Positions 46,998-58,700 of a stretch of 64,000 nt of DNA are shown here, one piece after another (within the stretch, counting starts at the first letter, position 1; every line of letters starts with the position of its first letter). This DNA is from Armillaria gallica (lineage: Eukaryota; Basidiomycota; Agaricomycetes; Agaricales; Physalacriaceae). The translations under genes and the position numbers were made by a program. The notes beneath the pieces are model-generated. The model was not told where the DNA came from. It ran no database searches and saw only the letters and a program-made list of their open reading frames with translations. The stretch lies in assembly GCA_037576215.1 (NCBI GenBank), contig JBANDB010000007.1, forward strand, positions 2,139,001 through 2,203,000. The letters run 5' to 3'.

Positions 46998-48004
46998 TCA
47001 AAACACGGTGAACAGAATCCGGAGCAACTGCCTAACAGAGTTGATCTCCGCTTGGCGTCGAGGATCAGGAAAAACCCTCTGAAGCACATAGTCCCATCCA
47101 GGTGTCATCTCCACCGGGTCATGCATACGGCCGTACTCCCAAAAGTCGGGAAAGAACCCCGACAGTGCCCAATCCACGATGCCAGTGATTGTCGATCCTT
47201 CTACAATAATATTCTTGGGGACAAGGTCGGCATGCGCGAATCGGATAGTCGCTTCCTTGGGCAACTGAGAGAGGACAGATTCCGTCCAGGCCTCGGTACA
47301 CCCGAGTATGATCATCCAGCGATAGTACGCGATGAATTCTTCGAGAGTGGCGAAAGGTTTCTCTGGAGCGAGTCCGTCTGGCCAGAAAGCATTGCGATAG
47401 GGACCACCAGTGACTGAGCCCATCGTGTTCGTAGGGGACGTGATGCTTTCCATGTGTGCGAGGAAAGTTTTGAGCTGCTCGGCGATGTGGTCGAGCTCGG
47501 CTGGGGACATCGTGTCGACGACGTCACTCAAAGGAACACCTGGGCATCGTTCCATGGCCATATACCAGCAGCCCCGTGGTTCCCCCTTGGCCGATGCTGG
47601 GGTATCCACTATGAGAGGGTGGTGATACAGGACTCGAGGAACAATTGCACCAAGTTTCTCGTGGGCAAAACGCTGAGCGAGGACTTGCTCAGAGAGCTCG
47701 CCTCTGAATTTGATGATGAGTCCCGGAGACGGACTGACGACGCGAAAATACTTTGCGTAAGGATGCTTGGGGTCGAGTTTGTCGATAATTTGCTCTTCCG
47801 GAACAGATTCGAGGTCTTCGTAAGACTTGGGCAGGCACAGGTTCTTTGAGATATTGGTAGCACCTGTATGACATTCATTCCGGCACCGACAGTGTGACAG
47901 TAAGGTAAGGACTTACTGGAGGAATCTGTCAAACCTTGCCCAAAGTCTACGTTTTGTGCTTCGGGGTAAAATATAACTTTCAGGTGAGTGGGCGTGTTGT
48001 CCAT
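46998..48004 (-). CDS. APH-fold kinase-like protein, copy 2
   Basis: Exon 1 (48,004-47,917) reads MDNTPTHLKVIFYPEAQN. The intron is GTAAGT...CATACAG. Exon 2 (47,863-46,998) begins ATNISKNLCLPKSYEDLES. The phase is correct, giving 317 residues. Motifs are IIKFRGELSEQVLAQRF, AMERCPGVPLSDVV, FAHADLVPKNIIVEG (HxDxxxxN) and IVDWALSGFFPDFWEYGRMH. In copy 1 the residue after DW is Glu; here and in the fragment it is Ala. It looks intact. The substrate is unknown. Confidence 0.85.
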
Positions 48005-48611
48005 GATGGCTTCAGGGGAGATCTAGGTAGATCTTATTATCAGGAAAGTCAAGTGAAATCCCAACCTGGTGGCATCGCAGTCAAGGTAGCCGCGAGCCGG
48101 CTTTATAGATATTCGCAGTACTCGTACCTGTGGATCAACAGTCAAAGTAGTAGACGAGGCATTTTCGGCAGTGAAACCCCGACAAGATGCCGATCCTTGC
48201 GAGTGTCGGGGCTTAAATGTAAGGCCAAGGGCCCGAGCTCGCACAATAAATTCATTCCATAAGTATTCCTGAATGTCTACGAAATATAATTAAAATCCAA
48301 AAGTGAGCACCAATCTCTCTCTGAATCCTGATATGTTCTTTCCGTACATCCCTTGGCATACTTATATGATCTTTTACTCACCCGGACCGATGTGCCACTA
48401 TCATGGCCGAGGTATTCAGGAATCAGAGGCACAATGCCGTCTGCTAGGTTTCGTTTCGTCGATGCGGATGTGGTGAGTGTCTTGCGTTTCCACTGTCCAG
48501 ACATCATTCAACTGCGGGAAACAAGTCATTCTTGACGAGAGGAATAGTACCACCGAGGTACAGGCGACCGGCGGATATAGTATTCTGGGATGGATTTCAT
48601 GGCACACGATT

Positions 48612-51214
48612 CTACGCAACGTATGTCAACGTGTCCCCTGGTACCTGCTGGATGTATTCTTTCTCGAGAAGAATATCAATAGCCTAGTTGGGCGACAGTG
48701 AACCCAAGACAATACTCGAGATATCAAACGGAACGTACCTTTCGGATGTTAGGAACCTGGGGCGTGAATCGCTGAGAGATCTGCTTAATGACCTCCTGGA
48801 CAAGATGTTCGTTGTTCATCGACTTCTGGGCCTTCATGATCCTGGAAGAGATATTAACGTCCAGAACACCAGCACAAAGCCTTAGACATACCGGACGATG
48901 GTGGCCTGGATAACATACTTCCGGTCCTCCTGTACGGCTCTCATTACTTCTGTTTGCCCCTCGGCTTTCATAGGTTGGTTCACATTGACTCGGACCTTCT
49001 TGGACTTGAAATCTGGAAAACTCCAGTCAGCCGATGACAACGCACCCAACACAGACTCACTGGAATTAAGACTATACTGCTCAGACTCTTCGTTGACGAG
49101 GATCCTTGCCTTAACAAGGACAGAAACAACTTGGGTAATGATCTCCTTCGGAATCGATGTCGCCATGACGAGCTCAGACAGAGAAAGCAGGCTATGATCA
49201 TTGTACAGGAGCAGGATAACCATCTGATACGAGCTCGTCATCAAAATGTACCTCTGGTCGAGGTAGTTCGTCCGGAGCTCGCTCCTCGAGTAATTCCACA
49301 GCCAAGTCAGCTTCCGACCCGAATGCTTCGTCCGGTAATATTTCTGAAACCGGTCATACGTGGAATAGATCTCCCTCGGGATGGTGAATCCGTGCGCTGG
49401 GCGATTTAACAGCCAACAGTCCGAACCAAGGACCATGACGCTGAACGTCGCGTCCTTAAACTGTTCTGTGAGATCCTTACTCACTCTTGCGTCTGTATAC
49501 GCCAAGGTATCAGAAATACGAAGACAGTTGGATATTATTGAGGACATACCCATAAGCATCTGCCGTAACTTGCTCGTATATTCAGATCCACAAGCCTTGC
49601 CGAGCTTGGAGATCATGCTGGCTTCACTCTCATCGGAAGCCGACACGCCGTATATAAGACGTTTCGACAGCCTCGCAGCGTAAAAGTGCAGGAAGACGTC
49701 CTTGTCCTCTAGGTAATTGAAGATAACCATCTACAATGCACATTAACACACGTTCTCCAAGCAATAAGGAGAAACGGAAACGCACCAAACGATCCAAGGC
49801 ACCCTCTACGTCTACTTCCTCTAGTGATTTGTCCTTTCGAAGCAACCGATCTACATGTTTAACCAACAACTCTGGTGATTTGCTGCCGGTAGGTCCCGTC
49901 ACCGCATTTCGGTTAACAAAGACTATGCACGCCTTGCGCAAGCTGCCAATAAATCCGCCATCCCCGTACAGATGTTGCATTATGATCGTCGAATACTTTG
50001 CGTGGACCTCCAACAACACATCAAGATATGTCTTTGGATCAGGCTCCGAGTCCTTTTCTACAAGGCTGGTGACGGCATCGAGACCGGCCTTCTCGACATG
50101 TTGCTCGAAGTTCTTCCTGAGAAGGTCTTGTCCCTTGCTTGTGCGCGATAGCGATGCAGGCAAGTTCTCAACTCCGGCAAATTCGGGTACCTCTTGAACG
50201 CTCGTCCATATGGCATGGAAGTACGGTGGATAAAAAGTATCTTTGAGCACGGAAATGAGGCTGATACTTGTTGTGGGAAGCAGGCCGTATCGTTTGACAC
50301 GATCCTCCTCCTCTCGCAATCGACCCTGCACCTTCTTGAGATAATTGAAGCTTGAATCCCTGGCTGCCGCCATGAAAGCCGCCGCTTCCCCCCTGTAATA
50401 CATCTCTGTCGCAACGAGGAAGGGCGCCTCAAAGTCGTTTTTATAGATGTCGAGACATTCTTCATCGATGTTTGCGTAGTTCACCCCAAGCCGTAAGAAA
50501 GAGCCGACAACATTTTTGACCAGCACTTCATCGGCTGCTTGTCCATTTCACGCCCGTTCGATAGCAAGTAACAGAGCATTAAGTAGCCGGTCTCCCTGAT
50601 TTATCGGGACGTATACCTCTGCCTCCCATTGTACCAAAGCAAGCTGCAAGGGAGATTAGTATGGTGAAGGCGCCGATGGATACAACGCACTTTGTGCACC
50701 GGGAAGATCCTTATTTTTCCCTCATCTCTTTCTCTTTTGACCCAGTATCGATTGAGGTACGAGAACACTGTACGGTTCATGTAGTGAACTCGAATCTCGT
50801 ATCGCTGCCATTCAGTACCATAGTACCTCAACAGCCCCTCCCCTTGTAGGCTGTCGGCGGTCTGTAACGAAATTAAATAAAGCGACAGGAGGTAGAGAGC
50901 CAACGTACATCCCAAATACTTTCGAGACGCGTACATAAGTATCGAAGGACTTTGTCATAGAGGGCTGATGTGGCCGCACTATTGAACTTATCGTTTGACG
51001 ACATGTAAAACATGTATACAGCCGTGTTAAGGAAAGCTGTCTATATGTGATCATCAGCTACAGAAAATAAAGCCTTAGTGGAACATACATATTGTACTGG
51101 AATATCCTTCAGCGACTCGGACATCATGATGGTATCCAATCCTTCTTCCAGATACGCACAAACTGTTGCGAGATTTGATGTGCCTGGAGGAAGGGGAAGG
51201 CTGGGGGACGTCAT
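48612..51214 (-). pseudogene. Cullin-1-like gene, copy 2, full length but with an in-frame stop
   Basis: ATG 51,214 gives MTSPSLPLPPGTSNLATVCA, VYMFYMSSNDKFNSAA and SLQGEGLLRYYGTEWQRY, the N-terminal cullin repeats. Later exons give LLEVHAKYSTI, FNYLEDKDVFLHF, KLTWLWNYS, the neddylation motif RIMKAQK and LTYVA-stop at 48,612-48,614. In the exon starting LALVQWEAEVYVP, codon TGA occurs at 50,550-50,548 (...LLAIERA-stop-NGQAAD), where copy 1 has an Arg codon. This truncates the product after about 170 residues unless it is an error. Cullins scaffold SCF ubiquitin ligases; an organism needs one good CUL1, so an intact gene probably lies elsewhere. Confidence 0.85.
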
Positions 51215-51684
51215 TACTATGGCCGGGGGTGGGCGTCAGTAAGATGGTTGATTGGGTGTTATCTTGCGGCAACTTTGAATGTCTGACTCTGTAGCAGCGG
51301 AGCCGAGATAGGTCGGACCGATTTCTCCGGTTGCTCTGAGAAAAACAGTCACTGAGCCAAAACGGAGAAAAAAACAGACAGAATCGCAGTCATTCTCACT
51401 TGCAAGATTCTCACCGCATCCAATAGTAATGGTGTCATATTCATATTACGTCGTTGCGTATACATCGCTTTCTACAAGGATGATACCACAGTAACCAAGT
51501 CCCTACCACGGACCCACGCAACGACTTGCGGCCCGCTTTCGAGAGATAGAGGTATGGAAGGGCACATGCCTGTACTGAAAATCGAGAATCAGAATTACGA
51601 ACGAAAGCGAACAGCAATGGCTCCTACGGCAAGTCAGAGCTCAGCCCTTGTCATCTACTCCAATTGTCACGATGAAGATTAGAC
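51215..51684. other. Intergenic between cullin 2 and membrane-protein copy 2
   Basis: No gene is seen. It should hold the cullin 2 promoter and the 3' UTR of the membrane-protein gene. Confidence 0.35.
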
Positions 51685-52288
51685 CTAGCGAGGGGGAAAC
51701 TTGTTCGCTTCCGACGCCCGCTTCTCCTCCTGCTCCCGCTGTGTACGACGTTCTGCCAATTTCTAGAAGCATTTGAGTCCAGAGCCAGGTCTTGAAGGAT
51801 GAAGATGCCGACATACGTTCTTAGCTGCTATGATAGTCGCCATGAGAGAATCGAGTGTAGCTTCCGACAGGTCAGACATCTGGGAGGAAAAAGACTCAGT
51901 AATTTGGATGCATTAGACAGTAAAAACTTACAGCCTCGTCCGCTTGCTTACTGAGCTCTCGGATACGCTCCAATGAGGGTTGTTCTTCCTGCCGTGGTGG
52001 TTGAGGCCGCGCTGGCGGTGGAGCTTCCAGTTGCTCTCGTTGTTGTTGAGGTACCTCTAATCCAAACCTTTGCTGGCCCTCTAACCGCATGCCAGCTCCA
52101 TATGCATACCGTCGTTCCCTCCCTTCACTCTCTGGCACCCTTCATTGAATTCGATGATAGCGTTGATGCAACGATCCTCGTTCATAGTGCCCATTCGGGT
52201 TAGCAGAGTAGTATCCTGCCTGTATGCGACCGTTGCAGTAAATGGTGGCGACAGTTGCACCAGCGATCAACCACAGAAAGCCGCCCAT
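51685..52288 (-). pseudogene. Small membrane-anchored protein, copy 2, with in-frame stop
   Basis: ATG 52,288 gives MGGFLWLIAGATVATIY, the same anchor as copy 1. At 52,144-52,142 the frame hits TGA (HRIQ-stop), after which the same frame continues PESEGRERRYAYG and then LERIRELSKQADEA. Exons 2 and 3 follow (MSDLSEATLDSLMATIIAAK, KLAERRTQREQEEK), ending NKFPPR-stop at 51,685-51,687. No intron can remove the TGA. Structure and intron positions otherwise equal copy 1. Confidence 0.65.
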
Positions 52289-52762
52289 TGTTGAGAGCGG
52301 TAGTATTGATGGTGGTCAGTAGTCAAGAAGTTTTGCGTGGCAAGCGTCGGTGAGATCGGCACATCCGATGACGTACATATTGTTACCCTCGATTCGGAGG
52401 TACTTCCCGGGCTCCCCTGCCGCTCGAGTAACATTTACCCGGAAATCGAGACGCGTACGATACAGATGCTGAGATGCATCGTCCTGTAACGTCTCAGCAA
52501 GGCGGTAGCGACATCAGTATACCTCGTGGGGGGGAGGGCCCAAGCTTCAAGCTTCTACGAGGGTACGATTAGGGTACGATAGCTTGGAACGGATGACCAA
52601 AACGCTTTGTCTACAAGATACTTTTGGTACTTCTGCTACATACTGCTGCATAGTACATACACACCACGATGTTTATCAATGATCATGATCTTTGCTTTAA
52701 TTTCCAACTTTTCTTCGTCAAGCGCCTGCTGCCCATCTCTATGGGCTCGCTGCTCCACCTTG
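52289..52762. other. Intergenic; nothing supported
   Basis: This lies between the start of membrane-protein copy 2 and the stop of the helicase gene. A short inverted motif AAGCTTCAAGCTT (about 52,541) is the only thing noted. Confidence 0.35.
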
Positions 52763-55700
52763 CTACAGTGAGATGTCTTCATATTCTCGAGCGCGAGTAT
52801 TGGAGGGGTCAAGAGCATAGTTGTTGCCACCTATCGGCGCTCCACATTCAGGACTAAAACATAACCCAGTGTTAGCGAAGACAACAAATGTTCCAATTGG
52901 TAAACTGACCATTGGCTAGCCTGCATTGCTCCGCCGCACTGAAAAGATGATTCAGCTTCTCAGGTATGAATGTTTTGAACAATATTCATACCTCTGTGAT
53001 AACGAATGTGTGACCATTCATGCAGTTGTAGAAATGACCTCGAGGCGAAAATCCTAAGGCTTTCACGATGTCCTGTTTCTCCTGCAGGGACACCGGTTGA
53101 TAGACAGCATTGTTTATAATATGATCTTCTAATTTCCCGTATTCTGCGAAGCAGCGCTCGATTTTTGCGCCACAATTCCCATGGAACCATCGACGATCTT
53201 CATTGATCTCGGATAGATTATTCGACGCCGGACGGCTTGTGAAGTATGACCGTTCAAGCTCTCGCAAAAGGCTCTTCAGCCTCTTCTTGTCGGCTTGAAC
53301 CTCTGCTACCAAGCTATCCCGAGTCTCCACCAATATCTTACCTTTGAACGCACTTCTACGTTTCTCCAACATCGAAAAACGGAACTGTTCAAAGTCTGAA
53401 CACAGCATTAGGCTGGCAGAACGAGCGGCTAGTCGTGACGAAGAAGTTGCGTGAGAGATAGTAATAGCCTTCTGACAGTCGGCGATGCAAGATTGATAAA
53501 TGAACAAGGTGAATGAGTACCAGACATTACGATGATGAAGAGCTTCAGGTTCGTTGGAAGTTACTGGAAGTCCCTCAAAACGGGAACGAGCAATGCTTCC
53601 CAACATGAGCCTTAACTCGACGGACAATATGAATGCTTCCAGGAGGTAGCGGCGATCAGCCTTATGAGGAGGTTGTCCAATCTTCCGGTCAACGTTGCGC
53701 ATTGCAATGTGTTCGGGGGAGACCCGTAGTATTTCCGGTGGTGGGTCGGCAGCAATGTGTGCAATTTCCAAGCGGTAGAGAGTAGAAAGAGCTGACTGGT
53801 AGGCGCGGATATGTGCGGACCGTATCTTCGTAACGCTGGCCACCCTTTTGTAGACTCTATGAAGATCCACAACAATGTCCATCCATGCTTTGGCCTCGGA
53901 GCCTGACAAACCATGACGAGTGACCATGGACCTAGCAGTGAGCATATTATGATTTAAGACTTCGTCTGCCTTCTCCGTCATGGAACCTTTCCTTTTTTCG
54001 ACGAGGTCCTCAAAGCCATCAGCAGGATGGCATTCGAAATTCGGCGCGGCTTCAAGTTTCTCAGCCCGAGCTTCTAGTTCTACCAGACCGCTACTGAGGG
54101 TCTCAATAGATGGAGCGATCTCGACAAGACATTGGGACATCATGCTGGCCACATTCTGTTCCAAAATGTCGAGATTCGCTCGCTTGAGGACCCTTCCGTA
54201 GCGCCGAGCCGTAATGGGTCCCCGGCAAGTTGGACAGGTCGGCGGTCGTTGAAATTCGGTAGGAGGAGCTTTCATTCCCGTGTAAGACCCCATTTCGTCG
54301 ATCTCATAATAGTCCGTCATTTGACAATGACCATCTAACGTTTCCACTGTGAAGATGTGCCCGCAATCTAGAGTAATCAGTTTTTCGCTGATATCCTCCG
54401 ATTCAACAGGTATATCAGCCAGCGTCCGTTGCATGACAAAATCTACGATGTCTGTTTTGTCTTCATCGGAGAGACATTCGATGCACTTCTGTTGAAGGCA
54501 CGGTTCACCGCATACTGAAATGAAGCTTGGTTTGGTTGAGAACCAGAGCACCAGGAGGACTTACCTGAAGGGCAGATATGGCCACATCGAAGAATGGTGC
54601 GACACGGTTCATCACATGGTAGGCGTGCGCATATCTTGAGTCAAAGATAACGTCAACAACCATGAAGAAGGAATGGAATGAGACGACTCGCCGATCCACA
54701 GAGAACTGGACAGGACAAATGCGGACAAATCCAGTCACATGGTTCAGCACAAGGTGGACAGTCCTCAGCGCATGGTTTGGGACACTTGTGATGAGAACAA
54801 CGTTGGCGACATGCTCGCTTACATGAGGTATTGCACTCATGGTCTTGAGAACAGTCGAGACCACATTGATGTTGACAGAATAAGAGGCGCTCGCATTTGT
54901 GTGACTTGTGCAAGGTGCGCTCGATTCCTAAGCCGATATCTTCGTTGATTCCCCGAGAGACCAGATTAAGTTTCGTGCAGTCCCCACAAGAGGTCTTGCA
55001 CGTCTTTCCGCAGCACGACATACTTCCTCCACAAGCCCTGAAGCATCTGTGCTTCCGAGGATCATCAGAACAGTGCATGGTTGCCTCATGTCCACAAAGC
55101 GACAACCGTTTTGTGACCTCTGCATAACAGAAAACTGAAGATAGGTTTTCCGCTTGATAGCTGGAGTAAACAACTTGAAGTCAGCCAAGTATGAGCATCA
55201 GAGTTGATCATCGTACCATAAGATTGATGCTTCATGGCCGCAAGGTAGAACGACGTTGGAAAGTGGAAATCCACAGGGGCCACATTGGTCGGAGCATCTC
55301 ATAGGGCATGGGTGCATACGCGGACATGGGGTCCGGAGACATGACATATCACACCGCATACTGCGATGCTTATCAAGATCAAGATGGCACTAATGAAATG
55401 ATAAACTTGAGTTTCGATGGCACGTAGAATAATCAAATACCATTGAAGGACAATTGTGGCCACAGTCCATACGGTAATCGCAAGGTAAGCAGCAGCCACC
55501 TATAGGGAGTTTTGTTAATTCTGATGGTTACAGCCATTGGTCTGTAGCTGCTCGCCTTCGGGTGCTACGACGCTGAGTTGACCCGGTGCGTTGATTATAT
55601 TCCTCTGATCTGGGTGGCGAGGACATATTACTGGAAAGCCGAACCCGATCTGGTCCCGTTCATCCATTTCGTCTATGATAGTCTTCCAGGTTGGATTTTG

Positions 55701-58700
55701 ACGAAGGTTGGAAGCGTTTCCCAGAATATACAGTCCATGCTGAGCACGCGACAGAGCTACATTGATTCGGTTGGAAGACTAGAAGTATACGTCACTGGAC
55801 CAGGTTGAATCCATGAAAACGTCTAAATTACCTTCAGGAAGCCGATTGACTCATCGCTATCGAAACCTCCAGAGTTTCTGACGAGAGAAACGATAACAAT
55901 TTTGGCTTCCTCGCCCTGGAAAATATCCACCGTGCCTAGACGAACCTAGGAAGCGTCATCACCAATACAACGACAAGAACAAGGGAAATCGTACATGCTT
56001 GGACACTGTAACTTGCTCTACATACCCTTCATCATCCATTCCCTCTCTGACTAGCAGATCCTGATCCCGTTCATCGACAGAAACGGCAACCTTGAGGGAA
56101 TTCAGGGCAGTTCTCAGCTCTCGTAACTGACCCAAATATGCGCAAAGGACGGCAATATCTCCAGGTGCACTATAAGCCTCTTGCTTCAAAAAGTACACGA
56201 CAAGATCAACAATAATTTTGACCTAGTCTTCGTTTCAGCACCCTTTCTTTTTTTTAAACGAAGGTCAACTTACTTCGAATGTATTAACTTTGGATACCGA
56301 GCCTTCATCTGCAGCTTTTTCACGATTCGTGTGGGTGAAAAAGAAAAGGTCCTTTTGCATCCCTTGAACGGGAGGGTACTTTTTGACGAGGTCGTGATCC
56401 TCCAAGTTGGGATACAAAATCTCTCTGATGGAGACATAGGTTACTAGTTTTCGAACGAGTAGCTGAGAGAGAAAAATGACAAACCGGATGTTATGAGAAA
56501 TGCTAGGACGCATTCTCCGCTGAACGTTGATCTGGGACATTGGGAACCGACCATCCGCCAGTCGTTCCATCAACGATCGGTCAAATTTGTACAATTCGCG
56601 TCCTCGCTCACTATCCATAGAGAGAGCTGGAAGAGGATGAATATATAAAGCTGAGACCAGGTCTGGACGTCCAACTCACAATAATTGGCCAAGGTAGGAC
56701 GGAGTTGCTGTGGGTCACCTATACAAATAAGATGTTGCACTTGGAGGTGATTAAAATTTGAATCAGGAAGCATAGATTATCGCCATTCACTCACCAGATG
56801 GCACAAGAGATGACAGGATATGTGCCTCAAGGACCTGTCCTGCTTCTTCCACCATCAAAACTTTGGGTGCCACGGTCTAATGCGAATACTAAGAAAACGA
56901 TAAAAAAGGATGAACTGTACTTACCGTCAAAAGCGAGGTAAGTTTAGCAGCACCATTAGTGGTGCATCCAATGAGGTCTATTCGAGATAGCAATTGTCGT
57001 CGACTCTGATTTATAAGCTGAGTGAATGCACCGTGCTGAGGAGTTGCTACTAACCTCGTCCTTGGCATCGTTAAACCGTTTACAAGCGGCTTCATACTCT
57101 TCCCGACGTTCTTCGTAATCTTGTCTGTGTTTGTTATACGCAAAGGTCCTCATTTCGCGTTCCCAGAAAGCGGCCAGTGTTTGTCGCTCTCCGAAAGACA
57201 TGTTCCAGATGGCATCGACAACCAGAAGCTCATCGATTGGTCTGGAAGCGGTTGGAGTAGACGGAATTATGCCCTCTGGGAATCCCAATGGTACAAAGAA
57301 GTTGTCCATGCGTGCCAAATAATGCTGGAGCTCCGCTATAAAGATCAGTTCCTGTTCCTGCTTCTTCAGCTGTTCTCCCCTCTTCCCTCTAGCTGACGCC
57401 GCGGTACTCTGCGGAGGCTGTGGAGGCTGTAGGAACGAGATATCCTGCCCAGTTTTCCAAAAGGAATATGTGGTATTGGAGATGTCGACATCGCGGCCTT
57501 TCTTCTTTGTGTTCACAGTAGTCCATTGCCCTTCTGCTTTAATATCCTGGCGAAGATCTTCTGCCAGTTTATCAATCCAGAAAGGAGGGCTCATGAACGA
57601 GTCAAGATGGTCGGGGAAGGTTTCTTGCAGATAGTTGGTTACGGTCTCCCAGGTATGCGCAGGCGTCTGGATATGCCGTAGGATTGTCCTCATCTCGTCC
57701 TCCAGTCGGCCCATGGAAAAACGCTCCTTGCGCACAATCTGATCCAGCGGTGAAGAAGCTCCATCCTTCATCCTCTCCAGCTTGTCCAAGGTATATTCAT
57801 TGATACGTTCATCCGAGGACCGGGATCCCAGCCTAACAAGATTCGTCGTAATTTTTGCGTCCAGGAGAGATAGTAGCATGTGATCCAGTGCATGGTTTGT
57901 GAAAGCGATCATCACAATGGGCTTGACCTTGTTAGCAAATAAGACCCGAAGCAGCTCTTTTCCGGTGAAACTCTATGCCTGCTCTTAGAACACAGGTCAC
58001 ATCTAAGAATCAATACACACCTTTCCGGTACCCGGAGGTCTAGATTCCCAAATACCTTGTTAGCATCATTCAACACGTCGATGATAGCAAGAACATACCC
58101 TTGAATTAGAGCGATCTCCTGTGTCAAAGCATCGACCACAGCGTCACATTGACTAGGATCTAGAAGGCTTGATGACTTCAGCTCCAGTCGGGCTCTCCGG
58201 ATTGATAGAGGGTCGGTTGTGTTCAATGGATGAATATACTCCCTGATTCTATCTTTCGATAGGCACTCTAGGTTATATCGGAAAGACGGGTTCTGGCTGT
58301 ACTTCGGAGGGGACACTCCGGGAGGAGTCGCGGTTGCGCCACAGATATAGCTGGAAAATGGAATAGAAGTAGGTTCCACGGAACGCAACTTCTCCAAAAA
58401 GGGCCTAATAGACTCGAACATGACGTTGTTATCGACCAAAAACGCGAACCGATGCTCATCAACAGTAATCTTGTCCTGTCGCAAAGCGCCGACTTCCACG
58501 TCAGGGTCGAAAAATTTGACGCGTACTTCGATGCGGCTCTCATGGACCTTCGACGACTCGACAATGTCATCCGTCGATGAAGAAACAGTTCCAACATGAA
58601 TCCTTAGACGGCGTGAATGTGCGACGACTAAAACAACAAGACTGCCGGCGCTAAGACGTCGTGAACCAGCATGCTCCCAGAACTCTTTTCTGACCTTGGG

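Noticed and set aside
46890..47417. 175-codon plus-strand frame opposite APH copy 2
   Set aside because: Antisense shadow. Similar antisense frames occur opposite APH copy 1 and the fragment because the coding strand is conserved.
37047..48004. Antibiotic-resistance role for the APH genes
   Set aside because: Fungal APH-fold proteins are a large family with mostly unknown substrates. Nothing here points to drug resistance.
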